Origin: Endobugula sp047636495 | GTDB lineage: Bacteria > Pseudomonadota > Gammaproteobacteria > Pseudomonadales > Cellvibrionaceae | Length of the DNA stretch: 64,000 bases | Assembly (NCBI GenBank): GCA_047636495.1 | Contig: JBLILH010000017.1 | Coordinates: 4,446-68,445, forward strand | Direction of reading: 5' to 3' | Part shown: positions 1 through 7,931 of the stretch, in pieces | Layout of the letters: every line of letters begins with the position of its first letter | How positions within the stretch are numbered: position 1 is the stretch's first letter | Position numbers and translations under genes: made by a program | The notes under the pieces: generated by a model | The model's input: only the letters and a program-made list of their open reading frames with translations | Databases searched by the model: none | Told to the model about the DNA's origin: nothing

Positions 1-438
1 TATCAGTTGTCGCGCGAAAACGATGTGCATACCCATCGCATTGGTCGAACTGGTCGGGCGGGTAGCAAGGGTGTTGCCTTTACTTTATATAGCCAAAAAG
101 AAAAGTACAAAATAGTCGCGCTAGAAAAACAGTTGTCTTGCAAGATGGATCCATCTCCTCTACCGAGTTTAGCGGTGTTGAACGACCCTATCTATAAGCC
201 GCCAATGGCTACGCTGCAAATTGATGGTGGTAAGCGTCAAAAAGTACGTCCGGGTGATATTTTGGGTGCGCTGACGAGCGATGGGGGTATTGCCGGAACA
301 CAAGTCGGTAAAATTCATATTTTTGATAATAGTGCTTATGTGGCGGTTAGCCGAAGTGAAGTGAAAACCGCACTACAAAAAATTGAACAAGGTAAAATAA
401 AAGGCCGATCGTTTCGGGTACGACATATCCGCGGATAG
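1..438 (+). CDS. dbpA: ATP-dependent RNA helicase DbpA, 3' end (partial)
   Basis: The gene enters from the left edge, so only about the last 145 codons are present. The visible part starts just before helicase motif VI (HRIGRTGRAG) and runs into the C-terminal RNA-binding domain typical of DbpA, recognisable from IDGGKRQKVRPGDILGAL and the VGKIHIFDNSAYVAV strand. In the family this domain binds hairpin 92 of 23S rRNA and targets the DEAD-box helicase to late steps of large-subunit assembly. The C-terminal domain separates it from RhlE, SrmB and other DEAD-box proteins, including the rhlE gene at 976-2394. The stop is TAG at 436-438. The N-terminal helicase core cannot be judged because it lies outside the window. 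Confidence 0.9.
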   Translation, partial: YQLSRENDVHTHRIGRTGRAGSKGVAFTLYSQKEKYKIVALEKQLSCKMDPSPLPSLAVLNDPIYKPPMATLQIDGGKRQKVRPGDILGALTSDGGIAGTQVGKIHIFDNSAYVAVSRSEVKTALQKIEQGKIKGRSFRVRHIRG

Positions 439-493
439 AGGGTCGGAGAATAGCGGGTTAGTGGGTAAAGAATATCATCCACTAAAAACGCCC

Positions 494-976
494 CTATTTG
501 AGTAGCATGGCCGTTGAAATAGGATGAAATTTTGTCGCTGAATCTATCAGGCTTTTTGCGGTAAGTGCGGGGACACCATATACCTCGGTTGAAAGTTGAT
601 AATCCTTATGAACCTTCTCTAGTAATAAATCAAAATCCCCATCACCTGATAGCAGTACGATAGTATCGACCTCACCTGCTGCGGCTATAGCCATAACATC
701 TATGGTAATACCCACATCCCAATCGCCTTTTGCTGAGCCATCCTGTCGCTGAATATACGGTTTGAGTTTTATGCTGAAGCCAATGTTTTTGAGCGCGTTT
801 TGAAACTGTAGCTGTTTGTTGTCGCCTTTGTGGATAGCATAGGCATTGGCGATAACAATATCGCCTTGTTTGCTGAGCTGTTGCCAAAATCGCCGATAAT
901 TAAACGGTCGTTGATAGGTATCTCGCGTTGTGTAATAAATGTTTTGCACATCAACGAATACGGCAATTTTTTTCAT
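494..976 (-). CDS. NYN-domain (LabA/DUF88) putative RNase
   Basis: A 160-residue single-domain protein of the NYN/PIN-like fold. The acidic residues expected for metal-dependent ribonuclease activity are visible: D9 in the first strand (AVFVDVQN), D85/D87/D93 in KGDWDVGITIDVM, and D112/D114/D116 in LSGDGDFDLL. N12 next to D9 also fits. Family members (LabA, MARF1/Limkain-type NYN domains) are known or predicted RNases; the substrate here is unknown. Its ATG shares one base with the TAA of the upstream rhlE-like gene (TAATG at 974-978), so translation is probably coupled and the two proteins may act together in RNA turnover. That functional link is inference from the overlap only. Confidence 0.8.
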   Translation of the reverse strand: MKKIAVFVDVQNIYYTTRDTYQRPFNYRRFWQQLSKQGDIVIANAYAIHKGDNKQLQFQNALKNIGFSIKLKPYIQRQDGSAKGDWDVGITIDVMAIAAAGEVDTIVLLSGDGDFDLLLEKVHKDYQLSTEVYGVPALTAKSLIDSATKFHPISTAMLLK

Positions 977-2394
977 TATGACTGACGACTGGGCTTTCTA
1001 GCGCTAGGTCCATTACCGTCTGAACGGTTGTTTGAAGTTGAATTGCCGTTTGGATTGGCCCTAGCGGGACGCTGTTTTCGAGCTGTATTATTGTCGCCTG
1101 ACGAGCGCCGCCCGTTGGCTGCGCCACCATTATTACCTGAGGAAGTATTTCTTGATGAATTATTTCTTGAAGAGGTATTCCCTGAAGCATTATTTCCTGA
1201 ACGAGGTTTCTTGGGTTTACTCGGTCGTGCGGGCGGACGTAAACGTGACTCAGGTAAATCATGTGTGGGTTCAAAGCCATCCACTAATTGTCTAGTGAGC
1301 AATTTCTGAGTCAATCGTTCAATATCTTGAAGCTGCTGAATTTCATCCGCGCTGACTAAAGAAATGGCTTCTCCTGTTGAGCCCGCACGACCAGTACGGC
1401 CAATACGATGAACATAATCTTCGGGTACATTAGGTAGGTCGACATTAATCACCTGCGGTAATTGTTCGATATCTAAGCCGCGTGCCGCAATATCGGTAGC
1501 AACGAGTACTTGTACTTTTCCGGCCTTAAAATCAGCCAGCGCTCTGGTACGCGCCCCTTGGCTTTTATTGCCATGAATAGCCGCCGCCTGAATTTTATTT
1601 TTTTCTAAAAAAGTGACTAATTTATTTGCGCCATGTTTGGTACGACTAAAGACTAATACTTGCTTGTGTTTGTGCTGCTTGATGAGCTCGACAAGCAAGT
1701 AAGGCTTCTGCTTTTTATCAACGGGGTGTATCCATTGTTTAACAGAGGGTGCTGTACTATTTTTAGGCGTAACTGATATCTCTACCGGTTTGCTAACAAT
1801 CGTCTTAGCCAGTTCACGAATATCATCAGAAAATGTTGCCGAAAACATCAAGTTTTGACGTTTTTCAGGTAGTGCCTTGAGGATTTTACGGATATCGTTA
1901 ATAAACCCCATGTCTAGCATGCGATCGGCTTCATCTAAAATAAGCACTTCTAATTCATTAAACTTGACGGCATTTTGTTGATAAAGATCTAATAATCGTC
2001 CTGGTGTCGCGATTAAAATATCAATGCCACCCCTTAGCTTCATCATTTGAGGGCTGATCTTTACGCCACCAAAAACCACGGTTGAGCGAAGTGATAAATG
2101 CTTACCGTAGGTCTCCACGCTTTCTGCAACTTGCGCGGCTAACTCGCGAGTGGGGGTTAGGACTAATGCTCTGACTTGATTAGGCGATGCTTTTTTACCC
2201 TTCGATAATAGTTCGAGTAAAGGTAAGGTAAAGCCAGCGGTTTTTCCGGTGCCGGTTTGTGCTGCGGCCATCACATCATGCCCTTGAAGAACGGCGGGAA
2301 TGGCTTGTGCCTGAATCGGGGAAGGCGTGGTGTAACCTTTGTCACTAACGGCTTTTAAGATGGGATCGGATAACCCCAAGGTGGTAAAACTCAT
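976..2394 (-). CDS. rhlE: DEAD-box ATP-dependent RNA helicase RhlE
   Basis: A 472-residue DEAD-box helicase with all core motifs visible: the Q motif region near residue 25, Walker A AAQTGTGKT at 44-52, PTRELA near 81, DEAD at 154-157, SAT at 185-187 and HRIGRTGRAG near 330. The core ends near residue 375. It is followed by about 90 low-complexity residues rich in Asn, Ser, Arg and Gly, a basic disordered tail typical of RhlE proteins that adds RNA binding. RhlE family members act in ribosome maturation and, with RNase E or PNPase, in mRNA decay. The gene overlaps the downstream NYN nuclease by one base. A different DEAD-box gene, dbpA, lies a few hundred bases away on the other strand. Confidence 0.9.
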   Translation of the reverse strand: MSFTTLGLSDPILKAVSDKGYTTPSPIQAQAIPAVLQGHDVMAAAQTGTGKTAGFTLPLLELLSKGKKASPNQVRALVLTPTRELAAQVAESVETYGKHLSLRSTVVFGGVKISPQMMKLRGGIDILIATPGRLLDLYQQNAVKFNELEVLILDEADRMLDMGFINDIRKILKALPEKRQNLMFSATFSDDIRELAKTIVSKPVEISVTPKNSTAPSVKQWIHPVDKKQKPYLLVELIKQHKHKQVLVFSRTKHGANKLVTFLEKNKIQAAAIHGNKSQGARTRALADFKAGKVQVLVATDIAARGLDIEQLPQVINVDLPNVPEDYVHRIGRTGRAGSTGEAISLVSADEIQQLQDIERLTQKLLTRQLVDGFEPTHDLPESRLRPPARPSKPKKPRSGNNASGNTSSRNNSSRNTSSGNNGGAANGRRSSGDNNTARKQRPARANPNGNSTSNNRSDGNGPSARKPSRQS

Positions 2395-2764
2395 AATATC
2401 TCTTTGCTAAGAAGCGGTTTGTATGTTGCTAAAGGGGGTTGTCTGTTCTTCTACTAGTTAGTACGCCGCAAATAACTTATTGCTGAGGGTGCAGTAGATG
2501 AATAAAAATGTAGGGCGAAAAGAAATAACAATCCCATTGATTGAACAATATTTAGGGTGGCGCAGCTTACCGTATCTAGTGGTCGAGTGCTACCATTTGT
2601 GCCTCTTGTATATCTTTTGCATGAAGGTGTCTATCGATGATGTTTTTCCTATGTGTTGATTATCTATATGATATGACTAAATAATAAAGCATTATCCAGG
2701 TGTTCATTAATCGAGTGCATAGATAGTGCTTTTACTGAAATTTTTGAAGCGGTTTGTGGTTATT
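2395..2764. other. Divergent intergenic region between rhlE and the TauE/SafE gene
   Basis: About 370 bases between two divergently transcribed genes. It must hold both promoters, but I could not pick out a convincing -35/-10 pair, operator or leader structure. No recognisable coding remnant is seen. Confidence 0.4.
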
Positions 2765-3511
2765 ATGTTTTTAGAACCCCATATATTGGTTGCCCTAGCT
2801 TTTATTGCTTTATTCACCGGCTTTGTTAAGGCCGGTTTACCGTCACTGGGAGCCTTAGTGTCTGTCTCCCTCGTTTTACTGTTTCCGGTTAAAGATGCAT
2901 TGGGGTTGGCCGTATTGTATTTATTAGCGGGTGATTTGGTTGCCTCATTTATGCATTGGCGTAAAGCTAACTTACCTTTACTCATTCAGCTGTTACCTGC
3001 TATTTTTTTCGGTATTGGTCTTGGAGCATTAACCTTGACACAAGTGTCTAACGACTTGCTGGGGGCGTTGATCGGTGTGTTAATTGTATTGATGGTCGGG
3101 ATGGAGCCTTTTCGCCCACGGGTGAGTGAATGGTCAATGCGTAATATTTATTTTGTTCGTTCAGGGTCTGGCGTGCTGGCGGGATTTTCCACTACAGTTG
3201 GTAATGCTGCTGGACCTATTTTATCGCTATATTTCCTCTTGTTGAAAATAGACAAGTATGGTTTCGTTGGCACTGCTGCTCTGTTCTTCTTAATTGTCAA
3301 TGTGACTAAACTACCGTTATATGGTGCGTTAGGTATGTTTAAAACGTATTACTTGTGGAGTTACATGGTCACCGTTCCCTTTGTCATCGTCGGCGCATTA
3401 CTCGGCAGACGTTTTATTGAATGGATACCGCAGCAGTACTTTAATCGGGTAGTGTTAAGTATTACCGGTTTGTCGGGTATTTGGTTACTTTCATCTTATC
3501 TTATGGGGTGA
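2765..3511 (+). CDS. TauE/SafE (DUF81) family membrane permease
   Basis: A hydrophobic protein of about 248 residues with roughly eight membrane segments, starting with HILVALAFIALFTGFVKAGLPSLGA. This is the paired-glycine first repeat of TauE/SafE proteins. A second repeat follows around SGVLAGFSTTVGNAAGPILSLY. Family members are thought to export sulfite, sulfoacetate or related small organic anions; the substrate here cannot be read from sequence. I take the ATG at 2765; a GTG at 2726 would add 13 residues without helping the membrane topology. No neighbour suggests sulfur metabolism, so the role stays open. Confidence 0.75.
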   Translation: MFLEPHILVALAFIALFTGFVKAGLPSLGALVSVSLVLLFPVKDALGLAVLYLLAGDLVASFMHWRKANLPLLIQLLPAIFFGIGLGALTLTQVSNDLLGALIGVLIVLMVGMEPFRPRVSEWSMRNIYFVRSGSGVLAGFSTTVGNAAGPILSLYFLLLKIDKYGFVGTAALFFLIVNVTKLPLYGALGMFKTYYLWSYMVTVPFVIVGALLGRRFIEWIPQQYFNRVVLSITGLSGIWLLSSYLMG

Positions 3512-3607
3512 TTTATTAGCTGAGACGTATACTCTCAACTATTATGGCGCTTAATGGATATAATACTTTTGTTATTATATTATTGTTTTTTTTTGTAAAG
3601 GAAAATT

Positions 3608-4183
3608 ATGTTTAGCCAACTTAAAAAATTAGTACTTGTATGCACCTTGCTCAATGTGTCTTCTTTAGTGACCGCCGAAAATTTGGCATTAACGATTACC
3701 TCGTCGCAGGGGCAAGAAAAGGGTGTAGTCATTATTCAGCTAGATACGGCGGCCGCACCTAATCATGCTGCGCGAATCAAAGTGCTCACGGAGAAGGGCC
3801 TGTATAATGGAGTAGCCTTTCATCGAGTTATTCCAGGGTTTATGGCGCAAACGGGTGATGTTGAATTCGGTAACAGAAAAAACTTTAACGAAGGCTTAGT
3901 GGGTTCTGGCAGTTCAGATGAAGATGACCTTACAGCGGAATTTTCAGATACTTCATTTAACACAGGGGTGGTAGGAATGGCGCGCAGTCGTTATATTCAC
4001 TCAGCTAATAGCCAGTTCTTTATTATGACAAAGTCCCAGGCAGGTTTGGATGGGCAGTATACGGTAGTGGGTAAGGTAATCGCGGGCATGGGTGTGGTGA
4101 ATAACATTAAGCAAGGCTCTACTACTGAAAACGGTAAAGTGACCAATCCCGACTATATTAAAGAAGCCGCGATTCTTCCATAA
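3608..4183 (+). CDS. Secreted cyclophilin-type peptidyl-prolyl isomerase
   Basis: A 191-residue protein with a Sec signal peptide (residues 1 to about 23, cleavage near VTA|EN) followed by one cyclophilin domain. Typical elements are YNGVAFHRVIPGFMAQTGD, with the catalytic Arg in FHRV, then GVVGMARS and NSQFFIMT. The enzyme catalyses cis/trans isomerisation of X-Pro bonds and would act in the periplasm, as PpiA does in E. coli. It differs from that protein by an insertion after the catalytic strand (EFGNRKNFNEG). A good AAGGAAA ribosome site precedes the ATG, and ung follows eight bases after its stop, so the pair is probably co-transcribed. Confidence 0.88.
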   Translation: MFSQLKKLVLVCTLLNVSSLVTAENLALTITSSQGQEKGVVIIQLDTAAAPNHAARIKVLTEKGLYNGVAFHRVIPGFMAQTGDVEFGNRKNFNEGLVGSGSSDEDDLTAEFSDTSFNTGVVGMARSRYIHSANSQFFIMTKSQAGLDGQYTVVGKVIAGMGVVNNIKQGSTTENGKVTNPDYIKEAAILP

Positions 4184-4190
4184 CGGGCCG

Positions 4191-4886
4191 ATGCGAATGA
4201 TTACGACAGCGTTTAAAGTTAATTTGCCTGATTGTTGGCTCGCGTATTTGCAGGGTGAATTTGACCAGCCTTATATGGGAGAATTGCAAACGTTTTTACA
4301 GCAAGAGAAGTCTGCTGGTAAAGTTGTTTATCCAAAGAGTAGTGATATTTTTAACGCATTCAATAGCACATTGTTTGATGATGTTAAGGTCGTGGTGTTA
4401 GGGCAAGATCCATATCACGGGATCGGTCAGGCTCACGGTCTATCATTTTCTGTTCTACAAAATACACGCGTGCCGCCATCATTAGTCAATATTTTTAAAG
4501 AAATCCATCGTGATCTTGGGGGGGACATACCTCAGCACGGTTGTTTGCAATCGTGGGCACAGCAGGGCGTGTTGTTGTTAAATGCCACCCTCACGGTAGA
4601 ACAAACCAACGCGGGTTCGCATCAGAAAAAAGGCTGGGAAACGTTTACTGATAAGGTGATTGAATTGCTCAATGAACAACAAGAGCATATTGTATTCTTG
4701 TTGTGGGGTGCTTATGCACAGAAAAAGGGGCGGTTGATTAACCAGCACAAGCACCTTGTGCTCAGCTCTGTTCATCCATCCCCTTTATCTGCTTATAGAG
4801 GGTTTATTGGGAACGGACATTTTTCAAAAGCTAATGCCTACCTTGCCCAGCAAGGCAGGCAGCCGATTGATTGGTTGTCGCTTTAG
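4191..4886 (+). CDS. ung: Uracil-DNA glycosylase
   Basis: A 231-residue family-1 uracil-DNA glycosylase that removes uracil from DNA in base-excision repair. Both signature motifs are intact: the water-activating GQDPYHG with Asp at residue 73, and the HPSPLS leucine-loop motif near residue 196. VPPSLVNIFKEI and the LLLNATLTV strand are also typical. Length matches the family (about 225-230). The start lies eight bases after the cyclophilin stop. An alternative ATG two codons downstream is possible but of no consequence. Confidence 0.95.
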   Translation: MRMITTAFKVNLPDCWLAYLQGEFDQPYMGELQTFLQQEKSAGKVVYPKSSDIFNAFNSTLFDDVKVVVLGQDPYHGIGQAHGLSFSVLQNTRVPPSLVNIFKEIHRDLGGDIPQHGCLQSWAQQGVLLLNATLTVEQTNAGSHQKKGWETFTDKVIELLNEQQEHIVFLLWGAYAQKKGRLINQHKHLVLSSVHPSPLSAYRGFIGNGHFSKANAYLAQQGRQPIDWLSL

Positions 4887-5012
4887 CAGGAACAATAGCC
4901 GCGACACGAATGCCACTTCATCAGTTACCGCAAAAAACATCTTAAATAAGCGTTTTGATCGCGATACGAGCACTGATCTCAATAGCTATCTCAATGGTCA
5001 TATTCTTTCAGT

Positions 5013-5063
5013 CACTAGAGAAGTATTAATACATTAGCGGAATATATTAATACTTCTCTAGTG
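5013..5063. repeat. 19-bp perfect inverted repeat at a gene end (possible terminator)
   Basis: CACTAGAGAAGTATTAATA at 5013-5031 is repeated as its exact reverse complement at 5045-5063, with a 13-base loop. The right arm overlaps the last codons and stop of the minus-strand DUF4124 gene. It sits between two convergent genes, which suits a bidirectional terminator, but there is no clear U-tract and the stem is AT-rich. The length of the perfect match suggests that the end of the gene was copied in inverted orientation. Confidence 0.6.
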
Positions 5064-5571
5064 TGGAGCTTCTATCATCCATCAACTTCTGTATTTTGTT
5101 GGCATCCTCGATTAGCGTGGGGATTTTATCGGGAGAAACCGTCATTGGTGATAGGCCAGACGAAGATCCATCATGATTTTTGGGTAGTTCATTACTTTCT
5201 TTTCGTAGCTGATAAGCTGCGACTAAATCCCTGTTAAGATTTCCGCTAATATCAATAGTCTCTGCTGCCACATCGGATGGCGGTGTATCTGCAAACTGCC
5301 ACTGCCCACTTCTATCCTTCCAGCGATAAATATCAGAACGAGTATTGTTTTTTTGATGGCCAACTTCACTTTCTGCCGTAACTTGAGCCTTTAATGTCTC
5401 TATGTTTTTGACTGTAGCGATAAGTGCTTGAGCGCGATAAATAAGTGCTGAGACATCGGGGACTAGTTCATCAAAAGAAAGAATAGGTGTTCCGTTAGGC
5501 TTTTTGAGGACAAATAATCCTGCCAGTCCTAGAATTAATATCGCTAAAAGTAGTTTTATATATAAACCCAT
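5047..5571 (-). CDS. DUF4124-domain membrane-anchored protein
   Basis: A 174-residue protein with one N-terminal membrane segment (about residues 4-22) and a DUF4124-like motif near residues 80-100 (IYRWKDRSGQWQFADTPP). DUF4124 is a small domain found at the N-terminus of many gammaproteobacterial periplasmic proteins; its function is not known. The C-terminal third is polar and Ser/Asp-rich and looks disordered. It is probably anchored in the inner membrane with the domain in the periplasm. It is convergent with ung and shares its 3' end with a 19-bp inverted repeat. Confidence 0.7.
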   Translation of the reverse strand: MGLYIKLLLAILILGLAGLFVLKKPNGTPILSFDELVPDVSALIYRAQALIATVKNIETLKAQVTAESEVGHQKNNTRSDIYRWKDRSGQWQFADTPPSDVAAETIDISGNLNRDLVAAYQLRKESNELPKNHDGSSSGLSPMTVSPDKIPTLIEDANKIQKLMDDRSSTLEKY

Positions 5572-5754
5572 ATATTGACCTTACTATTTTATTTTGTCGC
5601 AGTACCGTATTAGTTTAACGCTGACACGACAAAATAACATACGAAAAAACGAATTGTATCGGTCTTTGACCTCGATTCCATTTGATGGCGTGACCTTTAT
5701 TGCCTAATGATATGCGTATTGTCAGTGCTCCGAGACATGCTTCAATAAGGTTTT

Positions 5755-6777
5755 TTATGTGTCAGGCGTCAATAATCGCACGGGGTGTTGGTGCGCTAAG
5801 TCTAGAAAAACATCTTTAGTATGGGCATGATCTGTCACCACGGATGCTAGGAAATAATAGTGGTCCTGATGCTTGCTCACATCAATGATAGTGCCCACCG
5901 GCTGGTCTTTTTCTCTAATGTAAAGAGGGCCATTACTCACAACCTGAATGCCAGCTTCAGCCGTTATCAGCTCAAATAAGAATAGCTGTTTCTTCAGCTT
6001 TCCTAAATAATGCATCCTAGCTACAACTTCCTGACCGGTATAACATCCTTTCTTAAAACTAACGGCATTGCCTATTTGTTGGTAGTTCATCTCATGGGGT
6101 GTAAATAAAGTACTAGTATCTTTGTAAATGCTGGCTATACCCGACTTCACTGTTTTTTCATGCCAATAGGTATTATCTGCTGGTAGAATGTTCGTGATTC
6201 TCCCCTCCATGTTTTGCGCTTGTTCTTTCGTTAGCCACAATTCGTAGCTATTTTTGGCGACGCATATGATCGAGCCTATCGATGTATGAATGGCCATATT
6301 TAACTCAGTAGGGACGGAAATGTGTTCGTCAGCCAATAGCAGTAATCGATTGTAAGTATCATCGCCACACATCCCTAATAATTGGTATTCTTCGCTCATT
6401 GGCAAAATATCTACTTTAGAAAATACGCTGTATTTCTTTAAAGCGGCAACGGCGATATCGGCAATGTTTTGCGGTACTGACAACGCAATGATCTGTTCGT
6501 TACTCGTAGAACTGTTTTTAGGTAACTGTAACGCTCTGAAGCTAAAAACAACGCGTCCTTTGTGAGTACAGTGTGCGCCTAGAGGCGCCGATGTTTGAGT
6601 TGAAAGTGTGTTATCGAGCTCATCGATATCGCATGTCACTTGTCCCTGTAAGAATTTTTTAGCATCAGGTCCTTTGATCAATATTAATTGATGGTTAATC
6701 GGGTAAAGGGGCGTTAATGTATCCATCTTTTGGTGTACAACCTGTAATAATGAAATGAAATGGTCGTGTTGGGCCAA
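5755..6777 (-). CDS. ygfZ: Folate-binding, YgfZ/GcvT-like protein
   Basis: A 340-residue YgfZ family protein. The diagnostic motif KGCYTGQE is at residues 243-250, with the conserved Cys in it. The N-terminal half carries the GPDAKKFLQGQVTCDI segment typical of GcvT-fold proteins. YgfZ binds tetrahydrofolate and supports Fe-S cluster enzymes such as MiaB. The listed start is a TTG with AAGG a few bases upstream, and it gives an N-terminus similar in length to E. coli YgfZ. An in-frame ATG at 6726 would shorten it by 17 residues, and I cannot exclude that. The gene is divergent from sdhE-ygfX, the same neighbourhood as in E. coli (ygfZ/ygfY/ygfX). Confidence 0.88.
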   Translation of the reverse strand: MAQHDHFISLLQVVHQKMDTLTPLYPINHQLILIKGPDAKKFLQGQVTCDIDELDNTLSTQTSAPLGAHCTHKGRVVFSFRALQLPKNSSTSNEQIIALSVPQNIADIAVAALKKYSVFSKVDILPMSEEYQLLGMCGDDTYNRLLLLADEHISVPTELNMAIHTSIGSIICVAKNSYELWLTKEQAQNMEGRITNILPADNTYWHEKTVKSGIASIYKDTSTLFTPHEMNYQQIGNAVSFKKGCYTGQEVVARMHYLGKLKKQLFLFELITAEAGIQVVSNGPLYIREKDQPVGTIIDVSKHQDHYYFLASVVTDHAHTKDVFLDLAHQHPVRLLTPDT

Positions 6778-6964
6778 TTGACCTTGGCTATTATAAACCG
6801 TAAGCTAACATAAAGAATATTGTTGTTTTTATTCGTATAAGAAATGATGCTCTAAAACAGACGATTAGTCTACGATGCCATCGTTCCATAGGCGAGTGTT
6901 ATTTATTTAGGCGTTGCTGGCGTATTACGGTCAGTGTAAACGTTATTGGTGGGGGTGGGAGATC

Positions 6965-7219
6965 ATGCATAAAAATCGTTTGTATTGGAGTAGTCGTCGA
7001 GGAATGTTGGAGCTAGATCTCGTGTTGATGCCTTTTATTGAAAATGTTTACCCGACACTGGCTGAACCTGATCAGGACCTCTATCACCGGTTGTTGGAAG
7101 AGCAGGATCAAGATTTATTTACATGGTTCATGCGGCGTGAAGACCCTGATGATGTTAATTTGCTAAGGATAGTGAAAATAATACGTGAAAACACCGGAAT
7201 GCAGTCAGCAAAATTGTAA
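6965..7219 (+). CDS. sdhE: FAD assembly factor SdhE (YgfY/CptB)
   Basis: A small protein of about 84 residues from the ATG at 6965, preceded by a good GGGAG site. The SdhE signature RRGMLELD lies at residues 11-18; the RGxxE part is needed for covalent flavinylation of succinate dehydrogenase and fumarate reductase. The acidic stretch EEQDQDLFTWFMRRE is also typical. A longer reading frame from 6914 exists, but it lacks a ribosome site and family support. The 3' end overlaps the start of the next gene by 35 bases, as in many ygfY-ygfX pairs. Confidence 0.9.
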   Translation: MHKNRLYWSSRRGMLELDLVLMPFIENVYPTLAEPDQDLYHRLLEEQDQDLFTWFMRREDPDDVNLLRIVKIIRENTGMQSAKL

Positions 7220-7811
7220 ACAAAAAAAAGGCAGGCCTCCGGGACATATCAATCACACCGTCGGTAGCCTTTCGTCATCACCAAACGCTCGGTTAGTGCG
7301 TTTGTGCCCATCTCTTTGCCTGAGGTCTTTAGTCGTGTTTATGCACGTCTTAGTGCTGTTAGCGGTGCTGTTGACATCGTTGGCTTTAGTCCTAAAATTG
7401 CTCGCGTGGCTGGCTGTTTTATTCTCTTTAGCTACGTTTGTCCGTCGTCAAAAAATGCTACCGGTTTTTCGTCTTTATAGAGATCAAAATGAATGGCGAT
7501 TGGTCGCGCAAAACGTAGCCACCAACCCATCTAAAACAGAGCTAAATGGCCCTGTTATGGTCAGTTCATGGTGTTTTGGTGTAGAAAGAATACTGCCATC
7601 AATAACGAATTTCTTTAATGCCTATTTTCCATGCTTATGGGTAGCGGGCAACACCTATCAGGTCATTAGCTGGAGCTACTGTTCGCAATATTTATTGGTT
7701 ATTCGTATAGAGACTGAACGTAATCGCCTTTTTTATTTTCCGGTCATGTTTGATAGCTGTCATCCAGATGAATTTCGCTGGCTAAAGGTGGTCGTAAAAT
7801 ATTTGTTATAA
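7185..7811 (+). CDS. YgfX/CptA-like membrane protein
   Basis: A 208-residue protein starting with GTG inside the end of sdhE. It has two adjacent membrane segments around residues 50-85 (LVVFMHVLVLLAVLLTSLA, then LAWLAVLFSLATF), followed by a soluble part with W-rich strands. This is the layout of YgfX/CptA, which in E. coli is reported as a membrane partner of SdhE and as an inhibitor of cell-division and cytoskeleton proteins. Sequence conservation is low in this family, so I rely on position, overlap and topology. Whether it is toxic here is unknown. Confidence 0.65.
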   Translation: MKTPECSQQNCKQKKGRPPGHINHTVGSLSSSPNARLVRLCPSLCLRSLVVFMHVLVLLAVLLTSLALVLKLLAWLAVLFSLATFVRRQKMLPVFRLYRDQNEWRLVAQNVATNPSKTELNGPVMVSSWCFGVERILPSITNFFNAYFPCLWVAGNTYQVISWSYCSQYLLVIRIETERNRLFYFPVMFDSCHPDEFRWLKVVVKYLL

Positions 7812-7931
7812 TCCGCAATAATGGTACTGGCCTAGTTATTCGTGCAACCAATAGTAATAGTTGCCACATTGCATGGCTGGCTTATCCTAAATCAGCTTTT
7901 GCAGAGACATGATGTGATTTAAGGCGACGTT

